Shown in pieces: positions 1-11,536 of a DNA stretch of 64,000 nt. Position 1 is the first letter of the stretch, and each line of letters opens with the position of its first letter. The DNA comes from Pelecanus crispus (lineage: Eukaryota > Chordata > Aves > Pelecaniformes > Pelecanidae): the NCBI RefSeq assembly GCF_030463565.1, contig NC_134643.1, forward strand, positions 2,366,001 through 2,430,000, given 5' to 3'. The position numbers were made by a program, and so were the translations under genes. Under the pieces are notes generated by a model. The model made no database searches, had not been told where the DNA came from, and saw nothing but the letters and a program-made list of their open reading frames with translations.

Positions 1-402
1 CTCACTCAGGTTGCTGAGAGGAGGGACCAGGACAGATGGATCCTCCAGAAACCCCCATCCAGTCTCAAAGCTGCCACATGGCTTTCCAGACCCTATGTAG
101 ATAACACTTTGGGTAATTTAAGCTCCATCTCCAGGATATCTTTGTATCTACACCTTCACTAGCCCTAGGAATGACACAGTGATGCAGGTTGGATTCAAGA
201 ACCTACTTCACTTCAGCTAAGAGAGGGACACAGGCATCCTCAGTGCACTAAGGAGAGCATTTTGCATAGCCTCCACGGTTTCCCTCCCCGTGTCCCCTAT
301 TGCCATAACATCTGGGCAACGCACAGCCCAGTTCTGCCCATTACTAGCTTGCCCAGGGCTAGTAGGTTGGGCAGAAGAGGGGAAGGAAGCTGAGCTCCCC
401 AA

Positions 403-1310
403 ATCATAGAATCATAGAATCATAGAATGCTTTGGGTTGGAAGGGAACTTTAGAGATCATCTAGCCCACCCCCTTGCAGTGAGCAGGGACAGCTTTAACC
501 AGATCAGGTTGGTCAGAGCCTCGTCCAACCTGACCTGGAATGGTTCTAGGGATGGGGCCGCTACTACCTCTCTGGGCAACCCGTTCCAGTGCTTCACCAT
601 CCTCACTGTAAAAAATTTCTTCTTTATATACACTCTAAATCTATTTTTCTTTAGTTTAAATCCATTGCTCCTTGTCTTGTCACAACAGGCCTTGCTAAAA
701 AGATTCTCCCCATCCTTTCTGTAGGCCCCCTTTGAGCACTGAAAGGCCACAATAAGGTCTCCTCGCAGCCTTCTCTTCTCCAGGCTGAACAACCCCAACC
801 CCCCCAGCCTGGCCTCATAGCAGAGGTGCTCCAGCCCTTGGATCATTTTTGTGGCCTCCTCTGGACCCGCTCCAACAGGTTCATGCCCTTCTAGTGCTGA
901 GGGCCCCAGAGCTGGACGCTGTACTCCAGATGAGGTCTTACCAGAGCAGAGCAGAGGGGCAGAATCCCCTCCCTCGACCTGCTGGCCACGCTTCTTTTGA
1001 TGCAGCCCAGGATACGGTTGGCTTTCTGGGCTGCGAGCGCACATTGCCGGCTCATGCCCAGCTGTTCATCCACCAGTACCCCCAAGTCCTTCTCCACAGG
1101 GCTGCTCTCAATCCCTTCATCCCCCAACCTGTGCTGATACCGGGGGTTGCCCCGTCCCAGGTGCAGGACCTTGCACTTGGCCTTGTTGAACCTCATGAGG
1201 TTCACAGAGGCCCACCTCTCCAGCTTGTCCAGGTCCCTTTGGATGTCATCTCGTCCTCCTGGTGTGTCAACCGCACCACTCAGCTTGGTGTCGTCTACAT
1301 GCTGGGTCTC
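403..1310 (-). mobile_element. CR1 LINE, 5'-truncated, ORF2 reverse-transcriptase C-terminal part
   Basis: Read on the minus strand, the element encodes the end of CR1 ORF2 and ends in a tail of ATTCTATG repeats at 403-427. The part from about 1316 down to 891 contains [12 protein letters not shown], the DD catalytic motif region of reverse transcriptase, then [13 protein letters not shown] and [10 protein letters not shown]. The rest of the frame continues in another reading frame (1044 down to 457), so at least one frameshift breaks it. The copy is inactive: it is 5'-truncated and frameshifted. Confidence 0.95.
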
Positions 1311-4300
1311 TGCCATTCAGCCATCATGCAGATTTGGTGGAGAAAGTGCCAATGGTCCCTGCATGGCAAAGATGACCACAAAAAAGAGAGGTAGTGGAGG
1401 CCCCATCCCTAGAAACATTCAAACACCCCTAGGCTTTTGGTTGCAGTTCTCTCCATGAGGGGCTAAATGTGATTTTGCCCACATGACAACCATCCCCTGA
1501 TGTCCCAGGTGGCTGCATTTGGCTGTGTGTACTTTTTAGACCAAAGCTTGAATTCTGATCCAGCACCATCCTGGGTCAAAGTGTGCCCAAAATGAACATC
1601 CCAGAAAGAAGCCAGAAGAGCCAGGAAGAAGCTAGATGAGCATGGGTTAGGGTGTCCCTCATGCAGGCGCCCACACAGCAGAAGCTGTTGGCAGTGGTGC
1701 AGTGACAGTGTTGGAGACAAGGGGTGACAGCTCTGGTGGCCAACAGACCTGCTTGGAGGCCCAGCAAACACCACATCCTCGGGGCTGCAGCTCCCCCCTG
1801 CTTCTGAAGATGCATTGATTCACCTTGTTCTCCTGAAGGACCTCCCTCTCAGCTCTAGGCAATTCCGCCATGAAATGGAAGGATTTTAAATCAAGGAAAC
1901 CTTTTCCAAGAAGCATTTTTACCCGCACGCTGCAGCATGGAGCCTGTTTAAACAGCAGCGTCAGCAATCATGAGAAACTGCTGCTCCTTGCAGAATGGGT
2001 AAATGGCTCCCCTCCCTCTCTCGGAGCAAGAGCTTTGAGAAAGTGTTTTGTTGGGTCTTTTTTTTTTTTTTTTTAATAAATACCATTGATTTCCTGATTT
2101 AAAGGGGTTGCACTGTGTAGTAATGTTTAACAGAAATGATGGGGAGAGAAGGGGGGTAAATCTTGTGAGGCTGCTCAATAAAAGAAGATGAAGTGAGAGC
2201 TGGAGGAAGCCTATTTTCTGCTTCGGCACCCAGCTGGACGTGCCTGGTTTGTTCAAAGGCAGTGACCCACAAGAGCTGCTGGCCTCCCAGTCCCACCAAC
2301 TCGAGGTTTAGACCCCAGAGCTGTTGTTTCCCCAGGAAGCATGGTAGGGAGACGGGGGCCATGTATAAAAGCAGCTGGATTAACATCTCAATAGGTCTGA
2401 GAGCATGGCAAGGTTTGGCTGCCACTCTCCTCCTGGGTGGGACATGTGGCATGGGGAGGTTTCTGCCCCACCCTTTCCTCATCCATCAGGCTCCAGCACA
2501 GCTCCAATATCCTCCTCCACAATTCCTGCATTTGTTCACATTGGGGTCATACAACATGGAGCAAAGCACAGGTTAGGATTTGCTCAGATCTGATGGAAAC
2601 AACCAGTTAAGGGCAAAACTTAATGGAGGAGAGACCTCCTTGGGTTTTTGGCCATTCCCCACTGGGGAGAGGGCAGCAAGGCCAATGAAAAGGTGACAAG
2701 TAGCTGGACATAACTGGTAGGTGACACCTCTTCCCTTGGTATGGGACAACTTGCAGAGTCATGTCCAACCGGGACTTGTTTTGCCATCTTCCGCATCCTG
2801 CAGAAACTATCCAAGCAGCATCTGGGAGCGCTGGATGGAGCATTTCAGCTTAGAAGCACCAAGGAGAAAAGCAGAAAAATACCTTATGAGTCCTGGAAAC
2901 AAAAGCCAGACCCTCCTCTCCTTTCCTCCACACCACGGTGACTCCCCACACATCAGGTTTTCACATTAACAATAGTAAAAATACCTTCTTAGCTAAACTT
3001 AGAAACGTTTCCAAGCAGAAGGTTACAGTCAGATTGCGGTTGTGAAGGTCATCTCCAGCCAGTCTCTTTCTTCTTCTCCAAGAGACCCAGTTTGGGGGGG
3101 ATTGATGTTTTTGCTTGCGTAGCTGTTACAAACAGCAAAGGTGGGTTTGCTGCCCACCCCTAATCTCTCCTTCTTGCAAGAAATGCCAAGAGCGCAGTGA
3201 AGGTTTGGGGTGGATAACTTTGAAGGAGAGTTTTGCTGGAGATCACTGCTTGTCGGAGCTCTACATGGAACAAATGGCTCTGCTTCAACCCCAGCGGCCT
3301 CCCCACTGGGCTTCTGATCCTAATACAGCCTTTCATAGCATCACCTGGGCATGCACCAGCTGAGAAGCATCACTATGTGAATCCTACTTAAAAAATGAAT
3401 AATACACTTGAAAGTGAAAAAGCTAAAAGAAAGACAAGTAATAATGGTCAAACAGTCACTTGGCACATTCCCAGAAACAGGGAACACCTCAAAAACAACT
3501 TCAACTTCTTTCTGCCACCTCCATTCAGTTTAATGCTCAGCTCTGAAACAAGCCACCCGGTTTCTGCCTGCAAGGCGAGGGGGGATCCCTCACCACATGT
3601 GGCACAGAGACATGAGCTGCCCACTGAATAGGTCTCTTGGTTTTAAGGATATTTGCAGTTTCTTCACCCTACTGCCATCTGGGCATTCATGAGATAGTGC
3701 TTGTTAATCTGTCTTCCCATAACGAAAGTGAAAGGTCTGCCCCGCAGGATTATGTATCGACGGAGTCAAAGGCAATATTTCCAGGTGGGCAGGCGGATGC
3801 TACAGACAAGGAGATCAATAGATGGAGCCAGGGGGAGTGGTGGAAAAAAAGGGTTAGGAAGTCGATTGATCAACGGATTGACTGCTTGGCTGGCAGCCAT
3901 GTCTGCATTTCTCAGGTTACTCACACTCAGGCTGGATGTTTTCCAGGAGGTTATTCACATTGCAAAGTGCTCCTTAGCATGACTGAGGGGACTGGGAGCT
4001 GGGACAAAGAAAACAAAGATCCCAGCCTGAGGTCTCACATCCCCTGGGAGCCTCTTGGTTTTGTGGCAGGATAAATTCTCCAAGCTGATCCTCATTGCTG
4101 GTGGGCTGATGCCATTTCACTGCCCCCAGCTGATTTGCTTCACTCTTGGAGGAACAAGGACCATGGCTGAGCACGGCAGGCGTGAGCAAGGGAAGAAGGG
4201 CTTCTGCATGGAACTTGCATGCCCCCATCTCCTGCTCAGAACCCCCTGCAGGCAGCCTGACCCTGTCAATCTGCTCCTCCAACCCCATGCAACCCCACAG

Positions 4301-7300
4301 AGACCCCCCCCAGGACCTATAGCCTAAGTCTATGCCCCCTGCCCTGGTCAGAAGTCAACTTCAGTGGCGTACAAGCCCACCATAAAAGATGACTCCTAGG
4401 GGCTATGCCTGTACAAAGTTTCCTATGATGAGGATGGGCCATAAATCTCCCCTGTAGTTTCTTGACATGATCGTGATGCAAATACCAGCTGCCCTCTTGT
4501 GTTGACAGTCCCCGCTGAAAGGGATGGAGCCACCATAAATCTGAGCTTCAGTTTCTATTGAGCAAGTGAAACCATCCCAATGCACCTTCCCATATTTCCC
4601 TGGCATTTTCATGCTGCTGAAATGGTGCAACTAGATAGGCATCTTGATTTGGACTATTTTTGTCTCCCAGGTCTCATGTGCAGCACTGGCTGAGTTGCTG
4701 GGGCATTCAAGCAAGTGTGTTGTGACAGACAGACATCTCCCTAAACAGACAGCACTGGCATAACTTGCCATTTTACTATATGCCATTTTTTTTTTTTGCC
4801 TCTCTACGAACTTGCCTCTGGTGCAATCACATTTTATACCCGCCATAAACTGGTGTTAATGGTTAAGGAAGAGAGATGATGTCCTGAGGGGTATGCTGAT
4901 AGGCAAGTTGTACAAACAGGAGGGATCAGGCCATGGCAGCAGTGGAACCTTCCCAGGAAGCACTTATCCATGGCACAAGGTCACAACTTGGCCCCTGCCC
5001 TAGGATGTCTTGGTGACTCTGGCCCACTTGCACCACACACTCCTCTGGGGCACAGCAGGATGCTCCCACCGAAGCTCCTGTGCATGCAGCTAAACCCATT
5101 TTGGATGTTTCTCTCTGTTCTTCACACTCTCCCAGAAGTTGCTGCTGCATCTGTGCTCCCTCAAGATACAAGGGAAAGAGGATTTATGGACAGCGAGTTG
5201 GAGAGGCTGAGCCAGAGGCACCTACTCCACAGCCAGGGCAAGAGCATCTTCCCCCAGGCAGGGGCAAGAGCACCCAGTCCCCAAGCTGGAGTCCTCAGCA
5301 GCCAACCAACAGGTTCAAATCTGTGGGAGGATTTGAACCCAAATCTCTCACTTTTTACATGAATTTCTTTATTGCCTTCCTTCCACTCAAAGGTGAGGCC
5401 CAAGATGAACATATCACCCACCTTTCACCACCACCTGCACTACCTCCAGGGCACTGCAGCAAGCTTGAAACATCACTCATCCCAGCAAACAGTCACACTC
5501 TGCAGCTACACTCATCCATCCTTCCCTCGCTCGCCTGACGGGCTTTCCCATTTACACAGACCTGCGCTGCCTGTTTGAGCAGCCCTGGTCCCTGCCAGCT
5601 ATGAAATGGTCTTCCCAGGGGAAGCCCTTTTCCAAAGCACAGACCTGAAATGTGTCCCCAAATTCTATCTTTGCTCTGGCTCCTTCTGGCAGTGGTTGCA
5701 GGTCTGCTCCCCACCGTGGCTGCAAAGGCTTGGGTGGCGACAGGGTGACCTTTCCTATAGGCAAGGGGACATCATGCCTGCATCATTGCCTGGGGCAGGG
5801 GTCCATGTGGCCAGCGAGGGAGTTGGAGATGTCCTGCTGCACTTCTCCTCTTTCCCTTGTCCACTATCTGGAATGAGCAGGGTCAGAGGAACAAATTTGG
5901 CAGTGAGGCACTATTTGGGACAGGAAGATCTGAGAACAGCTGAAACATGAGACAAGCTGTGCTTGGGAAAGCTAGGCGGAAAAGGCAGACGAGCTTTCAT
6001 GCACATAAACCCTCTTTCAGTTGTGAGCTCCAGTGCACCAATATTTAAGACCAGGGAGAGCTGACAGAGCTGCTCCAGTGAGAAACCCCTGAGCAACTGC
6101 TGTTCAAACAGCCTCCAGAGAGGAAACATCACCCTAACAATTCGCAGTCCTGCACTGTATAAACCTCACACCCTCAGCCAGGCTGAGAACAGTGCCAGGA
6201 CTTGCAGGTGAGGACATTGTCCCCATATTCATGTGCCAACCCTTCAAACACAACCTCAAGCACCTCCTGGCCCAAGACATCTCCCCATGCACAACCTGAC
6301 CTGATGTTGCTTGGGGCACTGGAGAAGAAGGGGTCACATTGCGGAAGCACTGGGGAGTCCAAACAGCATCATCCGTCCCCCTTCTGCTCCTCCTGATGCA
6401 GGCAATAATGCGATGCATGGAGCAACTTCTGCAGACTACATCCTACAAACCAATGTCTTTGTCAGAGCCACAAAGACCTTTCAGACACCCCATGAATCAT
6501 CTGCCTGGTGGCTAATTTTCTCTCTCCCCGGAAGAAAGGCACTTTCTTGTAATTCTTGATTGTAAGCAGAAATTACATTATTTTGGGCCTACGATGGATA
6601 GCAGCCAAACAAAATTGCTAATCACCGCTGTTCCCTGCGAGACATCATTTCAGCATCTACAGGAGGAGGAGGGAATGGGTGGACTGATGCTGAAGGATCT
6701 CAGTCACCGTAACCACTGGTGCTACTGAGGCAGGAAAACCTGGGTTGTGTGACTTGTTGCTGGGTCGGGAAAGGAGCAGACCCACAACTCAGAGCTGCAT
6801 GCACATGGTTTGCACCTGAGCTGTCACTGCACTCATTGCAATGCTACAACCATTGCAGACCCAGTCTGGCCCAGCTGTAGGAAAGCAGAATCCCACCCTG
6901 AAGTATGTAACTTCTCCTCTTGAAATCATCTGACTTCCCCAGCCAGGAATGGCTCCAGACCAACCCTTTCTGCTGCTTCTCCCATAACCCGCTGAAATAT
7001 TCATTTTGTCTGGAGTTATAACCAGTCCCAGGGTGGTCGGCTCTGTTGTTGTTACAGCTTTGATCCAGGACTTGCTTTCAGCACTTGCTATTTTACCAGC
7101 ATCCACCTCGCACAATCCAACTGAACAAGATTAGCTCCTTATTCCACTGGTGGGAAGTTTACTGGGGCCAGATTCTGCCCATTGCAATGCTCGGACCTCC
7201 TGGGTGCATCACAAGAGAGGCAACAGGAACTCGCTTCCTCCTGGAAAGCCTTAAAAAAACCCCAAAACAACCCACCATGTGCTGCACATGACAGCACTTC

Positions 7301-7672
7301 TTCACAACCTCTCCCTGCCTCTGAGACCATCTGATGCCCCTGAGCCACCTCCCAGCATGGGATGTGCAAAGTCACCCCAAAATTCAGACTTCAGACAGGT
7401 TTTGGGCATCTCTGGCACTTCTGAGACAGTGGCAAGTGGTTTGCTTGTGCAATGCACCAGGAAGCCAGGAGGCAATTTGCAGCCCTGGGGGATGCCACTT
7501 CCTCGTCCTCCCCATTGCCCATGGCCCACTCTCACGCTTTTTGCACCGCGGTTCATTTAACTGCAACCCGAGAATAGGGAGAGTGAAAAAAACACAACAG
7601 AGCATACAAAACCCGATGCCTAGGCAGACGGACAGATGGCCAGCTAGCTACAGGCAGCCGGTTCTGCTTACC
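1311..7672. other. Intergenic stretch, no gene recognised
   Basis: All open frames are short and show no family motif. Apart from the poly-T at 2058 I see no mobile element or RNA gene. Composition is ordinary single-copy DNA. Confidence 0.6.
2058..2074. repeat. Poly-T run (17 nt)
   Basis: Seventeen T bases are followed by AATAAATACC. No retroposed gene sequence is recognisable next to it. Confidence 0.9.
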
Positions 7673-8000
7673 TGGGCAAAGCTGCCACACGTTGGCTTCT
7701 CCCCGCGGGCGAGAGGGTCCCACGGCCCCAGAAACGGGCGTTCGCGTCGGCTGGGCTGCAGTGAAACTCTCCGCACACGCTTGGAAGAAGAAGTTATGAG
7801 GCAGGAGGAGGGGCCGCTCCGGGCATCCCCCCCCTCCACCTCCAACTCCTTCTCTGCGGGCCGGCAGCTGGGACCGGGGCGGCGGAGGGGAGGCTGGGAC
7901 AGGGGATGCCACCCCGTATGCTTTTGGCAGGAATGCAGGAGAGAAGAGGGGGGAGAAAGGGAGGGGAGGAAAAAGAAAATCTTTACCTTGTGGGCACAAA
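7673..8000 (-). promoter_or_regulatory. CpG-rich patch with minus-strand splice-donor match
   Basis: The stretch 7690-7890 is richer in CpG than its surroundings (CCGCGGGCGAG, GGCGTTCGCGTCGG). On the minus strand it ends in TTTGCCCAG/GTAAGCAG near 7673, a near-perfect 5' splice site. This would fit a first exon of a minus-strand transcript, coding or not. No acceptor or homologous protein was found, so the transcript is inferred. Confidence 0.4.
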
Positions 8001-8324
8001 ATAATAATAAAATAACTGGGATGTTTGCAAAGAAAGGGGCCAGCTTGGGGAAAGGGTTGGGAGGGGGAGACAAAATCTCTGTTTCCAGGGGGCCAAAGGG
8101 TCTAGGCTGGTTATCAGCCCCTGGACAGGATGGGAAACACCAGAAGCTGGGTGCAAAACTAATTTATGGTTCAAATACAGGGGTCTGACACTGCTGTGTG
8201 GGCGCTGGAGTGGTATGGAGGGGCATGAGTCAAGACATCTCAAATGAAATCATGATTGCTCTTTATTTGTGTCATCTCACAACACCACAGAGCTTTCTAA
8301 GAGATGGTCTCCTAGATGGAGGAC

Positions 8325-8385
8325 GTTAGCATTGATATTAACAGGCATCAAGAAACTGAGGCACAGGCCGGTGAAGGGGATGCAG
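8325..8385 (+). repeat. Possible MIR-like fragment
   Basis: AAGAAACTGAGGCACAGGCC near 8350 resembles the MIR core. Little else around it supports the call. Confidence 0.3.
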
Positions 8386-9539
8386 GTATCTTTGGTGTCC
8401 AATTCCCAGGTTCGAACATCTGGGAAATGATCCCAAAAGGGACTCAAGTGCCACACTTGCCTCCTTGGTGCAGGGACAGTAGGGTGACCACGAAGCTCTG
8501 GGTGAGATGGGCAGAATCCCTTCGTGGGGCTGGGAATGGGTGAGACACTGCAGGATGAGGCCCCCTGCTACTGGGAGGGAGATCAGCTCCAAAGAGTGTC
8601 ACAGGAGCACATCTGACATCCCACCCTCACAGGGGCACAGGGACCCCCTGCTCCAACCACCTCCTGCAGCCCAGCAGTGGGGTGAAAAACCCCTCCAGCC
8701 ACCCCTAGAGCTTACACCACACAGAGGATATTTCAGATCAGAAAAAAATCAGAGGAAGAACCAGGGACCCCACATCCCAAACAACAAGCAGTTTTGCTGC
8801 TCAAACTAGGGGGTCACCTGGGCCTCCTGCCCACACCGCTGGTTATTTTGCAGTGCCGGGGGTCCTAGGAATTCCAGACCTGACGAACAGCAGGTCTCAC
8901 CATGGTGGGTCCTAACCATTCCTGCAGCTAGTGATACTCTGGCCAAGAGATAAACAGGCCAAAAAGGTCAAAGACAGAAAGGAAGAGTGAAAGACAGGAG
9001 GCCCCAGGGTGAACAGGAGCACACTGGCTTGAGATGCAAAGTGCAAGTGAATCCCAGCCCCATCCTGACCCTGGAGGTCCAGGTGAAGCCAAAAGGGATG
9101 GGGGAGCGAATAGGATGTACGAAGTGTCCTCAGGGCTCCACATTTTATTACTGCTTATGGGACCATCACAGCCCCATTAATAAATAAGAGTAGTCTCAAA
9201 TGGCTGCTAAAAAATATTCAAATTATTAACCAGCCCCTGCTTCCAGGTGTTTAGGCACAGACTTAAAAGTAAGGATAGGTGCGGTGCAGCTCTTCCCATC
9301 CCTCCGCACAGCTTGAGCCTGCAGGGAGAACACTTAGGCTGATGTTTCCCCCCACCAGCAAAACATCTCAGGAATTAACTGCTTCGTGTCCATATACACT
9401 CAGAATTTTTTCCCCCCACGCAGATCATTCCTGCCTGAAAACATCACCCAAAGCCCTCCAGGATTAAGCTGCAGTTTTAAGCAGTAGGATTGCCTGCAGA
9501 TCGCAGACTTCACAGGAGCACTCCATAAGGCTCAGGCTT

Positions 9540-9655
9540 AACAATTGAATCTAATTGAACCATATAAAACTCCTAACTCCTTGAATGCCTCGTTATTGGG
9601 CTGAATAGGCTTAATTGCAATTGTATCTGCATTCAGCAATTAAATCTATTCACAA
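9540..9655. promoter_or_regulatory. Cluster of homeodomain-like TAATTG/CAATTA sites
   Basis: AACAATTGAATCTAATTGAA, CTTAATTGCAATTGTATC and AGCAATTAAATC fall within about 115 bp, giving at least five ATTA/TAAT-type cores. The block has no repeat similarity and no coding potential, as expected for a conserved enhancer, though conservation cannot be judged here. Confidence 0.35.
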
Positions 9656-10454
9656 CCCCAGAGCCGGGCAATCAGATGTTTGTGCCACAGAGCTCAAATG
9701 CATTTCCAGCTCGAGCAGGGCTCCGATTGCCATTTGGAGGTGCCCAAAGTGATGGCAGGCCACCAAGTTGTGGTTTTAATCCGGGTCCATCGGGGTTTCT
9801 CCTGGGCATATTTGGCTTCTTGTTGTTCAGTAGAAATGCAGGAGCAACCCCAAGGGTTCTCTTGCCCCTCATTGTCTCCAGGATCACTAACGATAAGGCA
9901 GTTTGCAGCATGATGGAGGTCAACCTGCAACAAGAGTCATGGTGCTGATGAGGCTGGCTGTCCTATGTGTCCAGACCTCATGGTCGGCTTCTCAGTCGTC
10001 TAGTGAAGAGTGAACACTCAGTGCAATGTTGTATTGCACCATTCACAGCAGATTCCTTTTCAACATGCAGAGTGTTGAGCTTTCCCTCAGTTACGGGATT
10101 TTTCTCCTCAAACCCAGGCAATTTATTCTCTCAGAATCATGCAAGTATGAAGTTTCTTAAACAGACATATCCCCACACCACTGCACCAACTTGATCAGAT
10201 AGACCTTGTTCCTTCAAGCAGCCAGAGAACTCCCAGCCTAACTAACCCATGAGGCTATGACAGCAGGGATCAAGGGGGGGTGACAATTAAGTGTCATATG
10301 TAAACTCATATTTGATTATGACACCTCAAAAGAGACCCAGTTAAGTGCTTTGGATATACAAGTCTGCACTCAACACAGGAGCAGAGCCATAAAACTCACA
10401 TGCCTTAACCCTGGCTTTAATCAGTGTGTTTGGTGTTCAAGCATGGCAAGGCTA

Positions 10455-11158
10455 AGGAAGGAGAGCAGCCCTGCAGAGAAGGACTTGGGGGTACTGGTGG
10501 ATGAAAAGCTGGACATGAGCTGGCAATCTGTGCTCACAGCTCAGAAAGCCAACCGTATCCTGGGCCGCATCAAAAGAAGTTTGGCCAGCAGCTCGAGGGA
10601 GGTAATTCTGCTGCTCTGCTCTGCTCTGGGTAGACCTCACCAGGAGTACTACGTCCAGCTCTGGGGTCCTCAGCACTAGAAGGGCATGGACCTGCTGGAG
10701 CAGGTCCAGAGGAGGCCACAAAAATGACCCGAGGACTGGAGCACCTCTGCTATGAGGCCAGGCTGAGAGAGTTGGGGTTGTTCAGCCCGGAGAAGAGGAG
10801 GCTGCAGGGAGACCTTATCGGGGCCTTTCAGTACTTAAAGGGGGCCTATAGGAAAGGTGGGGACAGACTTTTTAGCAAGGCCTGTTGTGACAGGACAAGG
10901 GGTAATGGTTTTAAACTAAGAGGGTAGATTCAGACTAGATATAAGAAAGAAATTTTTTACAATGAGGGTGGTAAAACACTGGCACAGGTTGCCCAGAGAC
11001 GTGGTAGATGCCCCATCCCTGGAAACATTCCAGGTCAGGTTGGACGGGGCTCTGAGCAGCCTGATCTGGCTGAAGATGTCCCTGCTCATGGCAGGGGGTT
11101 TGGACTAGATGACCTTTAGAGGTCCCTTCCAACCCAAACCATTCCGTGATTCTATGAT
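10455..11158 (+). mobile_element. CR1 LINE fragment
   Basis: The + strand encodes broken ORF2 C-terminal sequence: [11 protein letters not shown]-like residues from about 10465, [17 protein letters not shown], then after a stop and frame change [18 protein letters not shown] from about 10750. It ends in a tail with GGTCCCTTCCAACCCAAACC and a degraded ATTCTATG end near 11158. It is truncated at its 5' end. Confidence 0.95.
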
Positions 11159-11400
11159 AAACCTGTAACACCTCTATGTATAGATGCTAGCTGAGGTGGC
11201 AGAGCTGCACTGCTGAGTTAATAACCCCAACACAGCACTGCACCAGGACAGCTGAAATTTCCCATTCTCAAGCCTAATTTTTTTGGCACTAGCTCAGGGA
11301 TCTCTGCAGGCGCCTGCATCACATCCACATTCAGGTCCTCCATCCTAATCCACAAAGATGACCAACCTGAGCAATGAGACGAAACCAAAGGTGGCCAGCA

Positions 11401-11536
11401 TAGAATCATAGAATGCTTTGGGTTGGAAGGGACCTTGAGAGATCATCCAGCCCAACCCCCCTGCGGTAAGCAGGGATTGAACCTGTGAACTTGGCATTAT
11501 TAGCACCATGCTTTAACCAACTGAGCTAACCCGGCT
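11401..11536 (-). mobile_element. tRNA-Ile(AAT)-headed SINE with CR1 tail
   Basis: Read on the minus strand, the head (about 11536 down to 11470) resembles a tRNA-Ile gene. It has an A box TAGCTCAGTTGG (11517-11528), an anticodon stem-loop GGTGCTAATAATGCC with AAT at 11499-11501, and a B box GGTTCAATCCC (11473-11483). The acceptor stem 3' side is absent. The sequence runs straight into a CR1 3' tail (11401-11476) with GGTCCCTTCCAACCCAAAGC and ATTCTATG repeats. The design matches a tRNA-derived SINE moved by CR1, like TguSINE1 of passerines, but the tail here is that of the CR1 group at 403-1310. It is not a working tRNA gene. Confidence 0.85.

Larger units (their letters stand above)
8001..10454. 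other. Intergenic stretch, no gene recognised
   Basis: Contents are limited to a weak MIR-like piece, the homeodomain-site cluster at 9540-9655, and a small inverted repeat GTGTCATA/TATGACAC at 10291-10324. Confidence 0.6.

Noticed and set aside
7334-8188. 284-codon open frame on the + strand
   Set aside because: No domain or homology. The length is explained by the GC-rich composition and few stops.
11470-11536. Functional tRNA-Ile gene
   Set aside because: The 3' acceptor stem is missing and replaced by a CR1 tail, so a mature tRNA cannot form.
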